Source: CACIIZ01 sp045565285 (GTDB taxonomy: Bacteria; Pseudomonadota; Alphaproteobacteria; Rhodobacterales; Rhodobacteraceae). Taken from it: 64,000 nt of DNA. The position numbers and the translations under genes are program-made. The stretch spans positions 1 to 64,000 of the forward strand of contig JBJLFR010000016.1 of the NCBI GenBank assembly GCA_045565285.1, in the 5' to 3' direction. Positions 1-8,100 of this stretch are shown here, one piece after another. How positions within the stretch are numbered: position 1 is the first letter of the stretch; every line of letters begins with the position of its first letter. The notes below the pieces were generated by a model. The model saw nothing but the letters and a program-made list of their open reading frames with translations. It did not search any database and had not been told where the DNA came from.

Positions 1-1
1 T

Positions 2-37
2 TTCAAACTAGATATAAAAGAATTTCTTAGTTTATGA
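2..37 (+). CDS. C-terminal tail of an unidentified upstream gene (partial)
   Basis: From base 2 an open frame reads about eleven codons and ends in a TGA that overlaps the ATG of the next gene as ATGA. That gene has no clear Shine-Dalgarno sequence, so translational coupling from this frame is plausible. In many Alphaproteobacteria the gene before a MidA-type methyltransferase is lgt, but eleven residues cannot establish this. A second open frame (1-30, ending TAG) is an alternative. Confidence 0.25.
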   Translation, partial: FKLDIKEFLSL

Positions 38-1128
38 AAAAATTTAAACTTGTAGAATTGATTAAAGAGGCAATAATTAAAAAAAAAGGTATAAAGCTAT
101 CAGAGTACATGAAAATGTGCATGACACACCCAGATTATGGTTATTATACAAAAAAAAAACCAATTGGTTTTAAAGGAGATTTTATTACTAGTCCAGAAAT
201 ATCTCAAATGTTTGGTGAACTCATTGGATTATGGGTAGTTAAAGTTTGGATGGATCATAATAAACCTTCTGAATTTTCTTTAGTGGAATTAGGGCCTGGA
301 AACGGAACTTTAATGGCAGACATATTACGATCGACTAGAAAAATTGCAGAATTTCATAAATCATTAAAAATCACATTAATTGAAATATCTCCCTCCTTGC
401 AGGAATTACAAAAAAAAATTCTAAAAAACTACTCAATTACTTGGAAGAAAAAATTAAATAACTTACCAAATATTCCTACAACTATTATTGCTAATGAGTT
501 TTTTGACGCTCTTCCAATTGAACAGTATATTTTTAAAAAATCAAAATGGATGGAAGTTATAGTTTCATTAAAAAACTCTAACAGTAAAGAATCCAACGAA
601 TTTTGTTTTGGATTAAAAAATATACCCAAGCCACTAGAAGAATTATCAACCTTCACAAATGAGGAAAACAAAATCTATGAAATTTCTCCTGGAATTAAAG
701 AAACCATCATATATTTATCTAAACACTTAAATAAAAATTTTGGCGCTTGTTTAATTATTGACTATGGTAAAGAAGATAATTTAGGTAGTACTCTACAATC
801 TGTAAGAAACCACAAATATTCCAATCCTCTCGAAAACCAAGGTGAGAGTGATCTAACAAGCCTAGTAAATTTTAAAGCTATAAAAAATTGTGCAACCAAA
901 AGTAATCTAGTCGTTACAGATTTAGTTGATCAAGGTGATTTTTTAAGTTCTTTAGGGATACAAGAAAGATTTGTTGCTCTTTCTAAAAACATGGATAAGG
1001 AAAAAGTTGCTTTACATATTTCTTCTTTGAAAAGATTAATTGATAAAAATCAAATGGGAAAATTATTTAAAGTTATGGGAATACGGAATAAAAATTCTTT
1101 ACCATTAGAAGGATTAGAGAATAAATGA
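34..1128 (+). CDS. MidA/NDUFAF7-family SAM-dependent methyltransferase
   Basis: A 364-residue class I methyltransferase of the COG1565 (MidA/NDUFAF7) family. The conserved segment GDFITSPEISQMFGE lies at residues 48-62, the SAM-binding motif VELGPGNGTL at 84-93, and the family signature NEFFDALPIEQY near 153-164. Eukaryotic relatives methylate an arginine of a complex I subunit during assembly; the bacterial substrate is not established. Length is normal for the family. The ATG at 34 overlaps a possible upstream stop codon, and the 3' end overlaps pgeF by ATGA, so the two are probably co-translated. Function is inferred from family only. Confidence 0.85.
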   Translation: MKKFKLVELIKEAIIKKKGIKLSEYMKMCMTHPDYGYYTKKKPIGFKGDFITSPEISQMFGELIGLWVVKVWMDHNKPSEFSLVELGPGNGTLMADILRSTRKIAEFHKSLKITLIEISPSLQELQKKILKNYSITWKKKLNNLPNIPTTIIANEFFDALPIEQYIFKKSKWMEVIVSLKNSNSKESNEFCFGLKNIPKPLEELSTFTNEENKIYEISPGIKETIIYLSKHLNKNFGACLIIDYGKEDNLGSTLQSVRNHKYSNPLENQGESDLTSLVNFKAIKNCATKSNLVVTDLVDQGDFLSSLGIQERFVALSKNMDKEKVALHISSLKRLIDKNQMGKLFKVMGIRNKNSLPLEGLENK

Positions 1129-1880
1129 CAAAATATTTGACATCTAGAGTGCTAAAAAATTTCAAACATGGTTTTTTTTGTAGAACAGGTGGTGTTTCAA
1201 TTAATGAATTTAGCAGTTTAAATTGTAAATATTTAAGAGATGATAATAAATCAAAAGTAATTTTAAATAGAACATTTGTATCAAATTTGATGGGAATTAA
1301 AACTTCTAACCTAATTACTCTCAAACAAATACATTCTTCAGATGTAATTATGATTAAAAAAAAAATAGAACCTGATGACATTGAGGGAGACTCAATGGTA
1401 ACATCAAACGAAGGTATATGCTTAGGAATACTAACAGCTGATTGTGCTCCCGTACTTTTTGGGGACTTTGAAAAAAAAATAATTGGAGCAGCTCATGTGG
1501 GTTGGAGGGGTTTATATGCTGGAATAGTTGAGAATACTATAGAAAGTATGATACAATTAGGGGCAAAAATTCATAATATTTGTGCAGCAATTGGTCCTTG
1601 TATTCAAAAAAATAATTATGAGGTTGGGATTGAATTCTATGATAGATTTATAAATAAAGATAACGAATTCAAAAGATTTTTTTTTAAAGATAATAATAAA
1701 AAAATTTGGTTTGATTTGTCTGGATTAATATCCTTTAAACTTGAATTATCAGGTGTATATAATATTCACTCCCTAAATAAATGTACTTTTTCAGAGAAAA
1801 AAAATTATTTTTCTTTTCGCCGCAATCAAAAAAATAAACTTGGTGATTGTGGAAGGATGATTTCTACAATAAAAATATGA
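1125..1880 (+). CDS. pgeF: PgeF/YfiH family laccase-domain protein
   Basis: A 251-residue protein of the YfiH/PgeF/LACC1 family. Metal-site signatures are visible: LKQIHSSDV, then ADCAPVLF (Cys), AAHVGWRGLYAG (His) and AIGPCIQKNNYEVG. The C-terminal FSFRRNQ...GR pattern is also present. Enterobacterial PgeF removes wrongly incorporated L-Ser from UDP-MurNAc peptides, and other members act on purine nucleosides; many are annotated polyphenol oxidase. The ATG overlaps the stop of the methyltransferase gene (ATGA), a pairing common in Alphaproteobacteria. Which activity applies here cannot be read from the sequence. Confidence 0.85.
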   Translation: MTKYLTSRVLKNFKHGFFCRTGGVSINEFSSLNCKYLRDDNKSKVILNRTFVSNLMGIKTSNLITLKQIHSSDVIMIKKKIEPDDIEGDSMVTSNEGICLGILTADCAPVLFGDFEKKIIGAAHVGWRGLYAGIVENTIESMIQLGAKIHNICAAIGPCIQKNNYEVGIEFYDRFINKDNEFKRFFFKDNNKKIWFDLSGLISFKLELSGVYNIHSLNKCTFSEKKNYFSFRRNQKNKLGDCGRMISTIKI

Positions 1881-1915
1881 TTGAAATTATATATTATTAA
1901 AAGGTAGGAAATTAA

Positions 1916-2854
1916 ATGCCTAAGAAAACAAAACTATTAATAATTGGATCTGGTCCTGCAGGTTACACTGCAGCAGTTTATGGCTCTCGAGCATTGCTTG
2001 AACCTATACTTGTGCAGGGTATACAACCCGGTGGTCAACTCACTATTACAACTGAAGTTGAAAACTGGCCAGGAGTAAAGGAAATACAAGGACCAGATCT
2101 AATGACTAATTTAGAAGATCATGCTAAGGTCGCAGGAACAAATATAATTAATGATACTATCGTTAACTTGGATTTAAAAAAATATCCATTTATAGCCATA
2201 TCAGATACTGGAAATCAATATGAAGCTGATTCTATTGTCCTTGCAACTGGAGCTCAAGCAAAATGGCTAGGTTTAGAATCGGAAGAAAAGTATAAAGGAT
2301 TTGGAGTATCTGCTTGTGCAACATGTGACGGTTTTTTCTTTAGAAACGAAATAATTGTAGTAATTGGAGGTGGAAACACTGCTGTAGAAGAAGCTCTATT
2401 TCTCACTAAATTTGCAAAAAAAGTTTTTTTAATTCACAGAAGAGATACTTTAAGGGCAGAAAAAATATTACAAGAAAGATTATTTAAAAATCCAAAAGTA
2501 GAGCTTATATGGAATAGCGTATTAAAAGAAATAGTAGGAATAGAGAATCCTCTAAGTGTAGAAGGAATAAAAATTGAAAACCTACAAAATAATAAAGAAA
2601 TAGAAATTCCATGCAAAGGTGTTTTTATTGCTATTGGACACGCACCATCAAATGAATTAATTATTGATCAACTACAAACTCATAATGGTGGCTATGTAGT
2701 TACTAAACCTAATTCAACAGAAACTTCTGTACCTGGTGTTTTTGCAGCTGGAGATATTACAGATTTTAAATATAGGCAAGCAGTTACTGCTGCTGGAATG
2801 GGCTGTATGGCTGCTTTAGAAGTAGAGAAATTTTTGTCAGAAAAAAAAACTTAG
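1916..2854 (+). CDS. trxB: Thioredoxin reductase
   Basis: A 312-residue low-molecular-weight thioredoxin reductase that uses NADPH to reduce thioredoxin in the cytoplasm. The FAD-binding GSGPAGYTAA lies at residues 11-20, the redox-active CATC at 134-137, the NADP-binding GGGNTAVEEA follows, and the C-terminal FAD motif GVFAAGDITD is intact. It is preceded by a purine-rich RBS (aaggtaggaa) six bases before the ATG. It stands 35 bases after pgeF on the same strand and faces the small heat-shock gene. Length and motifs are entirely standard. Confidence 0.95.
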   Translation: MPKKTKLLIIGSGPAGYTAAVYGSRALLEPILVQGIQPGGQLTITTEVENWPGVKEIQGPDLMTNLEDHAKVAGTNIINDTIVNLDLKKYPFIAISDTGNQYEADSIVLATGAQAKWLGLESEEKYKGFGVSACATCDGFFFRNEIIVVIGGGNTAVEEALFLTKFAKKVFLIHRRDTLRAEKILQERLFKNPKVELIWNSVLKEIVGIENPLSVEGIKIENLQNNKEIEIPCKGVFIAIGHAPSNELIIDQLQTHNGGYVVTKPNSTETSVPGVFAAGDITDFKYRQAVTAAGMGCMAALEVEKFLSEKKT

Positions 2855-2875
2855 TAGAATAAAAAAATAGATTTG

Positions 2876-3292
2876 TTATTCATTGGATTCAATTTTTATT
2901 TTTTTGACTTTTGGCTCAACATTTTTTCTCAATAAAAAAACATTCAGTAATCCTTTTTCTAAATTAGCCCCACTTACTTCAACTCCATCAGCCAATACAA
3001 ATGTTTTCTGAAAATGCCTGGCTGCTATTCCTCTATAAATGAATGTATTTTGATTTGCTTTTTCAATTTGCTTGCCAGAAATTATCAATTGCCTCTCTTC
3101 CAGGGTTATATTTAATTCATCTTCACTAAAGCCTGCTACTGCTAGTGTAATCTTATAATGATTATCATCAGATAATTGAATATTATATGGAGGAAATCCA
3201 TCATTACTTGATTTTATTGTTTTTTCCAGAAGCCTATCAATTTGTTCAAAACCTAATAAAAAAGGATGTGCTGCAAATGATATTCTAGCCAT
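2876..3292 (-). CDS. Small heat-shock protein, IbpA/Hsp20 family
   Basis: A 138-residue ATP-independent holdase chaperone of the alpha-crystallin type. The alpha-crystallin domain begins around PPYNIQLSDDNHYKITLAVAGF and contains the conserved A-x4-GLL core as ANLEKGLLNVFL. The N-terminal segment (FAAHPFLLGFEQIDRLLE) resembles the IbpA class found in Proteobacteria. A GAGGA Shine-Dalgarno precedes the ATG. The 5' leader carries a TTGCT-to-AGGA arrangement reminiscent of ROSE RNA thermometers, recorded separately with low confidence. It is transcribed divergently from purE. Confidence 0.92.
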   Translation of the reverse strand: MARISFAAHPFLLGFEQIDRLLEKTIKSSNDGFPPYNIQLSDDNHYKITLAVAGFSEDELNITLEERQLIISGKQIEKANQNTFIYRGIAARHFQKTFVLADGVEVSGANLEKGLLNVFLLRKNVEPKVKKIKIESNE

Positions 3293-3300
3293 TTTAAAAT

Positions 3301-3320
3301 TCCTCGATTAATAATAGCAA
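3301..3320 (-). promoter_or_regulatory. Possible ROSE-like RNA thermometer over the hsp20 RBS
   Basis: On the minus strand the leader reads TTGCT, then an 11-base spacer, then AGGA, which is the Shine-Dalgarno of the small heat-shock gene. In ROSE elements of alphaproteobacterial hsp genes a UUGCU segment pairs imperfectly with AGGA, with a bulged G. The same pairing can be drawn here. The surrounding stem is short and weak and the multi-hairpin upstream part of a classical ROSE element is not evident, so this is only a suggestion. Confidence 0.25.
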
Positions 3321-3346
3321 TATATGTAAAATATGAATAAATACAA

Positions 3347-3376
3347 TTGAATTAATTTTTAAAAAACTCGTATATT
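3347..3376 (+). promoter_or_regulatory. Candidate sigma70-type promoter of purEK
   Basis: TTGAAT (3347-3352) and TATATT (3371-3376) are separated by 18 bases and lie about 42 bases upstream of the chosen purE ATG at 3418. The elements resemble the -35/-10 consensus, but in DNA this A+T-rich such matches also occur by chance. Confidence 0.4.
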
Positions 3377-3417
3377 AAATTTTTAACCGATTGGATAATT
3401 TATTTATTAGGATCAAA

Positions 3418-3906
3418 ATGGAAAAACAATTAATTAGTGTAATTATGGGAAGCCAATCAGATTGGAAAACAATGCAATTGGCTTGTGATATTTTAGAAGA
3501 ATTTAATATAAGTTATGAAAAAAAAATTATTTCAGCACACAGAACACCTGATCGTCTTTTTAAATATGCAAAAAATGCTCACAAAAGGCACATAAAGGTT
3601 ATAATTGCTGGAGCTGGAGGTGCAGCTCATTTGCCTGGAATGGTTGCATCAAAGACTTCATTACCTGTTATAGGCGTTCCTATATTATCAGAAGCACTTT
3701 CTGGGATTGATAGTTTATATTCCATTGTGCAAATGCCAAAGGGTTGCCCTGTAGCAACAATGGCAATAGGAATACCAGGTGCAATCAATTCTTCAATTTT
3801 TGCAATTTCGATTTTAGCACTCAATGATCGGAAAATATCAAAAAAATTAGAAAAATGGCATAAAAAAACAACATCAACTGTTCCAATGGTCCCAAGAGAT
3901 GAATAA
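3418..3906 (+). CDS. purE: 5-(carboxyamino)imidazole ribonucleotide mutase PurE
   Basis: A class I PurE of 162 residues that converts N5-CAIR to CAIR in purine synthesis, working with PurK. Visible motifs are MGSQSDW (substrate-binding loop), SAHRTPDR and AGAGGAAHLPGM. The frame is open from a TTG at 3391, but the ATG at 3418 is preferred: an AGGA lies just upstream and the protein then starts MEKQLISVIMGSQSD, as in homologues. The last bases overlap the purK start by 8 bases, which implies translational coupling. Confidence 0.95.
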   Translation: MEKQLISVIMGSQSDWKTMQLACDILEEFNISYEKKIISAHRTPDRLFKYAKNAHKRHIKVIIAGAGGAAHLPGMVASKTSLPVIGVPILSEALSGIDSLYSIVQMPKGCPVATMAIGIPGAINSSIFAISILALNDRKISKKLEKWHKKTTSTVPMVPRDE

Positions 3907-4963
3907 ACAAAAAAAATTGCCAATTGGTAGTATTATTGGAATCTTAGGAGGCGGTCAATTAGGTAAGATGCTTTCTCAATCAGCTTCTCAATTAGGTTTT
4001 AAAACTCACATATATGATCCAGATTTCAATGCACCAGCTAAACAAGTAACTAATATATCAAGTACATTTGAATATGATGATATTAAAAATTTAGAAGATT
4101 TTGCTAATAAAGTTGATGTAATAACCTATGAATTTGAAAACATTCCATTAGAAACGATCAATTTTTGTCAAAAAATCAAAAATGTTTATCCCAATTCTAA
4201 ATCATTAGGAATATGTCAAGATCGAATAACTGAAAAAAAATTCCTTAATAATATTGGGGTTGAAACTGCTACGTTTGAAACAGCTTCAACTTATGAAGGT
4301 ATTATAAAAGGTATAGAAAAAGTTGGACTTCCAGTTTTAATTAAAACAAGTAGGTTTGGATATGATGGAAAAGGCCAAAAAGTAATTCGTCAAAAGGAAG
4401 AAATAGAAAAAATTGCATCTGAATTCACTAATATATTTGTTATAATTGAAAAATTGATTGATTTTGAATTGGAAATTTCAATTATTATATGCCGAGATAT
4501 GAATGGGAAAATATCTACTTACGATCCTGCTGAGAATATTCACCAAAATGGTATACTAGTTGAGTCAAAGGTTCCTGCAAATATTAGTTTTACTACAAGT
4601 AGTGATGCTATTTTTATAGCTAGCAAAATAATTAAAAATTTAGAATACATAGGGGTAATGGGAATAGAGTTTTTTGTAACAAAGACAAAAAAAATATTAG
4701 TAAATGAAATGGCTCCAAGAGTTCATAATTCAGGCCATTGGACCCAGAGTGGCTGTATAATAAATCAATTTGAACAACATATAAGAGCTATAACTGGTAG
4801 ATCAATAGGAGATGGAAAAAGACACTCTAATGTATTAATGAAAAATATATTGGGCGATCAAATTTTTGACATTAAAGATAATAGTGAACACTCCATAAAT
4901 ATCTATGGGAAAGAAAAAGCAAAATATAATAGAAAAATGGGACATATAAATATAATTGAATAA
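3899..4963 (+). CDS. purK: 5-(carboxyamino)imidazole ribonucleotide synthase PurK
   Basis: A 354-residue ATP-grasp enzyme that makes N5-CAIR from AIR, bicarbonate and ATP, the substrate of PurE. The N-terminal pre-ATP-grasp motif GILGGGQLGKML is present. Downstream the chain continues with the ATP-binding segment KTSRFGYDGKGQ and the metal-binding region NEMAPRVHNSGHWT. The ATG lies inside the end of purE. A strong bidirectional hairpin terminator follows directly, separating this operon from convergent groEL. Confidence 0.95.
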   Translation: MNKQKKLPIGSIIGILGGGQLGKMLSQSASQLGFKTHIYDPDFNAPAKQVTNISSTFEYDDIKNLEDFANKVDVITYEFENIPLETINFCQKIKNVYPNSKSLGICQDRITEKKFLNNIGVETATFETASTYEGIIKGIEKVGLPVLIKTSRFGYDGKGQKVIRQKEEIEKIASEFTNIFVIIEKLIDFELEISIIICRDMNGKISTYDPAENIHQNGILVESKVPANISFTTSSDAIFIASKIIKNLEYIGVMGIEFFVTKTKKILVNEMAPRVHNSGHWTQSGCIINQFEQHIRAITGRSIGDGKRHSNVLMKNILGDQIFDIKDNSEHSINIYGKEKAKYNRKMGHINIIE

Positions 4964-4988
4964 AAAAAGGGGCTAATTGCCCCTTTTT
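4964..4988. terminator. Bidirectional rho-independent terminator between purK and groEL
   Basis: An A-run is followed by GGGGC, a TAATT loop, GCCCC and a T-run. The ten-base-pair stem runs from 4964-4973 to 4979-4988, with five G:C pairs nearest the loop. Because A and T tracts flank both sides it can terminate purEK (plus strand) and groESL (minus strand). It is the clearest intrinsic terminator in the window. Confidence 0.85.
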
Positions 4989-5017
4989 GAAATTAATAAA
5001 GATAAAATCGGGATGAT

Positions 5018-6670
5018 TTACATCATACCGCCCATTCCACCCATTCCACCCATATCAGGCATTGCAGGAGCGCCCGCCGCGCCCTTTGGTTCTGGTTTGT
5101 CACCAACCATTGCTTCTGTTGTAACTAATAAACCAGCAATTGAAGCTGCATCCTCTAAAGCAGTACGAACAACTTTTGCAGGATCTATAACACCAAATTT
5201 GAACATGTCACCATATTCTTCTGTTTGAGCATTAAAACCGTGAGTATCTTCTTTGCTTTCACGAATTTTACCAGCAACAACAGCTCCATCTACTCCAGCA
5301 TTTTCTGCTATCTGTCTTAATGGGGCTTCCAAAGCTCTTCTTATAATATTAATACCGGCATCTTGATCAGCATTTTCACCTTTTAACTTACTCAGGTTTT
5401 TTGTAGCAACAACCAATGCTACTCCGCCACCAACAACGATACCCTCTTGTACTGCTGCCCTAGTTGCATTTAGAGCATCATCAACTCGGTCTTTTCGTTC
5501 CTTTACTTCAACTTCAGTAGCTCCGCCAACACGAATAACCGCAACTCCGCCAGCTAGTTTTGCTAAACGCTCTTGAAGTTTTTCTTTGTCGTAATCTGAT
5601 GTAGTTTCTTCTATTTGAGCTTTTATTTGAGATACTCTAGCTTCAATCTCTGATTTTTCACCAGCTCCGTCAACAATGGTAGTTTCATCTTTAGTAATAG
5701 AAACTCTCTTTGCTGTACCAAGCATATCCATAGTGACATTTTCTAATTTCATACCTAAATCTTCAGAAATTAATTGACCACCAGTAAGTATTGCTATGTC
5801 TTGCAACATTGCTTTTCTACGATCACCAAAACCTGGAGCTTTCACACCAGCTATTTTTAATCCACCTCTCAGTTTATTTACAACCAAAGTAGCTAGAGCT
5901 TCACCTTCTATATCTTCAGCAATAATAAGAAGAGGTTTACCAGACTGAATAACTGTTTCTAGAAGTGGTACCATTGGTTGAAGTGAGGAGAGTTTTTTCT
6001 CATGAAGTAAAATTAGACAATCTTCAAGATCTGCAGTCATTTTTTCTGAATTAGTAATGAAATAAGGTGATAAGTAACCCCGATCGAATTGCATACCTTC
6101 AACAACATCAGTTTCTGTTTCCAAACCTTTATTTTCTTCAACTGTAATTACACCTTCATTACCAACTTTTTGCATAGCATCAGATATCTGTTTACCAATC
6201 TCAGATTCTCCGTTTGCTGAAATAGTACCAACTTGTGCTACCTCATCACTATTAGCTACTGGTCTTGATTGTTTTGCAATTGCATCAACTACTGAAGAAA
6301 CTGCTGTATCAATACCTCTCTTTAAATCCATAGGATTCATACCAGCTGCTACTGATTTTAATCCTTCGCGAACAATCGACTGCGCTAAAATTGTTGCTGT
6401 AGTAGTACCGTCGCCTGCAGTATCATTTGTTTTAGAAGCAACTTCTTTTATCATTTGAGCACCCATGTTCTCAAATTTGTCATCAAGTTCAATTTCTTTT
6501 GCTACAGTAACACCGTCTTTTGTAATTCTTGGTGCCCCAAACGATTTATCCAAAACTACATTTCTTCCTTTTGGACCTAAAGTAACTTTTACTGCGTCCG
6601 CCAATACATTTATACCATGCATCATTCTGTTACGAGCGTCAGTACTAAATTTTACATCTTTTGCTGCCAT
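5018..6670 (-). CDS. groEL: Chaperonin GroEL (Hsp60)
   Basis: A 550-residue ATP-driven folding chamber subunit. It carries the N-terminal MAAKDVKFSTDARNRMM, the ATP-site TAGDGTTTATILAQ near residues 85-95, and the C-terminal Gly-Gly-Met repeat tail typical of GroEL. It lies 30 bases downstream of groES on the same strand and shares its CIRCE-controlled promoter. Base composition is a little richer in G+C than the neighbourhood, as expected for a highly expressed gene. Several antisense open frames cover it and are not credible genes. Confidence 0.98.
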   Translation of the reverse strand: MAAKDVKFSTDARNRMMHGINVLADAVKVTLGPKGRNVVLDKSFGAPRITKDGVTVAKEIELDDKFENMGAQMIKEVASKTNDTAGDGTTTATILAQSIVREGLKSVAAGMNPMDLKRGIDTAVSSVVDAIAKQSRPVANSDEVAQVGTISANGESEIGKQISDAMQKVGNEGVITVEENKGLETETDVVEGMQFDRGYLSPYFITNSEKMTADLEDCLILLHEKKLSSLQPMVPLLETVIQSGKPLLIIAEDIEGEALATLVVNKLRGGLKIAGVKAPGFGDRRKAMLQDIAILTGGQLISEDLGMKLENVTMDMLGTAKRVSITKDETTIVDGAGEKSEIEARVSQIKAQIEETTSDYDKEKLQERLAKLAGGVAVIRVGGATEVEVKERKDRVDDALNATRAAVQEGIVVGGGVALVVATKNLSKLKGENADQDAGINIIRRALEAPLRQIAENAGVDGAVVAGKIRESKEDTHGFNAQTEEYGDMFKFGVIDPAKVVRTALEDAASIAGLLVTTEAMVGDKPEPKGAAGAPAMPDMGGMGGMGGMM

Positions 6671-6700
6671 AATTAAATTCCTAAATATAATTAAAAAAAA

Positions 6701-6988
6701 CTAAGCCATAATGCCTAGTATGTCACTTTCTTTCATGATTAACATATCTTCACCGTCAATCTTTACTTCGGTACCAGACCACTTACCAAAAAGTATTCTG
6801 TCACCAGTCTTAACATCCATAGGCATTCTGTTTCCTTTTTCGTCAATAGCTCCATTGCCAACAGATACTACTTCACCCTCTGCAGGTTTTTCTTGAGCAG
6901 AATCAGGAATAATTAGACCTCCTGAAGTTTTTTCGTCGTTCTCAACACGACGAACAACTACACGATCATGTAATGGTTTAAATGTCAT
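6701..6988 (-). CDS. groES: Co-chaperonin GroES (Hsp10)
   Basis: A 95-residue GroEL lid protein starting MTFKPLHDRVVVRRVE, with the mobile loop around EKTSGGLIIPDSAQEKP and the conserved end GEDMLIMKESDILGIMA. A GGGAG Shine-Dalgarno lies about ten bases before the ATG. It is the first gene of the groESL operon; upstream are a CIRCE operator and a sigma70-like promoter. Confidence 0.98.
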   Translation of the reverse strand: MTFKPLHDRVVVRRVENDEKTSGGLIIPDSAQEKPAEGEVVSVGNGAIDEKGNRMPMDVKTGDRILFGKWSGTEVKIDGEDMLIMKESDILGIMA

Positions 6989-7029
6989 ATTATAACGCTC
7001 CCTTTATAAAATTAAGACGGACAAAAAAA

Positions 7030-7056
7030 AAAGCACTCGCCGTCGTTAAGTGCCAA
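7030..7056 (-). promoter_or_regulatory. CIRCE operator (HrcA-binding site) of groESL
   Basis: On the minus strand the sequence is TTGGCACTT, nine bases, GAGTGCTTT. The CIRCE consensus is TTAGCACTC-N9-GAGTGCTAA. The spacer is exactly nine bases and the core GCACT/AGTGC is intact. It lies 41 bases upstream of the groES ATG, just after the predicted promoter, the usual place for HrcA repression. No hrcA gene is in this window. Confidence 0.9.
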
Positions 7057-7063
7057 TACTACT

Positions 7064-7091
7064 TAATTAGGTTAAATTTTTATTAAGTCAA
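7064..7091 (-). promoter_or_regulatory. Candidate sigma70-type promoter of groESL
   Basis: On the minus strand TTGACT (7091-7086) and TAATTA (7069-7064) are separated by 16 bases. The predicted start of transcription falls at the upstream edge of the CIRCE element, so HrcA bound there would block initiation. The -35 box is good and the -10 box mediocre. Confidence 0.5.
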
Positions 7092-7187
7092 TATAAATAA
7101 ATAAAAAAAATGAGCTTTTATAAATATTTTTTTTTTCTTATAACAATTTTGTTTATTAATTAATTTAATTTAAAGAATTTTTTTGCA

Positions 7188-8069
7188 ATGATAAAAGTTA
7201 TTAAAAATTTACGACAGATCTCTGACGAATATAATGTTTTATTTTGCGACATATGGGGATGTATTCATAATGGAAAAATCCCTTATAAAAGAGCACTAGA
7301 TGCTCTAATTGAATTTAAAAGGAATGGTGGATTTGTTATGCTGTTAACAAATGCTCCAAGACCGAAATCAGCTGTGAAAGCACACTTATCTACCTTTGGT
7401 ATTTTTGAAAATCATTTTGATGATATAACTACTTCTGGAGATGCAGCACAAAATAGTATGCTATCAGGTAATGTTGGAACAAATGTATATCATTTAGGGC
7501 CTGAAAGAGACTTAAGCTTCTTTACAGACATTCCTAAGGAAATTAAACCTAAAAAAAACATCCAAAGAGTTGAACTACCCTCTGCTGAAGGTATAGTTTG
7601 TACTGGCCTATTTGATGATCGTACAGAAACACCAGAAAATTATAAGGATATTATAAAATATGGCGTGAAACATAATCTAAATCTTCTTTGTGTTAATCCA
7701 GATATTTTTGTTGATGTTGGTAGCTTAAGAGTATGGTGTGCTGGAGGAATTGCAGCAGCATTTACTAAAGCAGGAGGTACTAGTATATATTGTGGTAAAC
7801 CTCATAAGGAAATTTATGAATTAGCTTATTCAAAATTAAAAAAGCATGGTATAAAATCTCCTAAAATTTTATGTATAGGAGATGGTATAAATACTGATAT
7901 TTTAGGTGGAAAAAAAGAGAAACTAAATACACTCTTTGTCTGTGGTGGATTATCAGGTGTTGAAATTGGAATGAAAAAAAATAATGAGATTCCAAATTTA
8001 AAAAAACTAGACGAATTATTCAAAAAAAATAAAATTCTTCCAACTTTCTCGATAAGTTATTTAAGTTAA
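7188..8069 (+). CDS. HAD-superfamily subclass IIA hydrolase (TIGR01459-like)
   Basis: A 293-residue HAD phosphatase. The nucleophile motif is CDIWGCIHNG near residues 20-29, where most relatives have DVWGVLHNG. A motif II-like LLTNAPRP follows, then GKPHKEIYELA, and motif IV GDGINTDILGG. This resembles the alphaproteobacterial TIGR01459 family, often found next to ribF as it is here. The substrate is unknown. The RBS is not obvious. The gene is 31 bases upstream of ribF and probably in the same transcript. Confidence 0.85.
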   Translation: MIKVIKNLRQISDEYNVLFCDIWGCIHNGKIPYKRALDALIEFKRNGGFVMLLTNAPRPKSAVKAHLSTFGIFENHFDDITTSGDAAQNSMLSGNVGTNVYHLGPERDLSFFTDIPKEIKPKKNIQRVELPSAEGIVCTGLFDDRTETPENYKDIIKYGVKHNLNLLCVNPDIFVDVGSLRVWCAGGIAAAFTKAGGTSIYCGKPHKEIYELAYSKLKKHGIKSPKILCIGDGINTDILGGKKEKLNTLFVCGGLSGVEIGMKKNNEIPNLKKLDELFKKNKILPTFSISYLS

Positions 8070-8100
8070 AATTTATATTTGAGGTTTTAATAGATTAACA

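Noticed and set aside
4977..5228. Small plus-strand open frame with a Pro-Pro-Ile repeat
   Set aside because: It is the antisense of the Gly-Gly-Met repeat and the end of groEL; there is no RBS and the sequence is fully explained by groEL.
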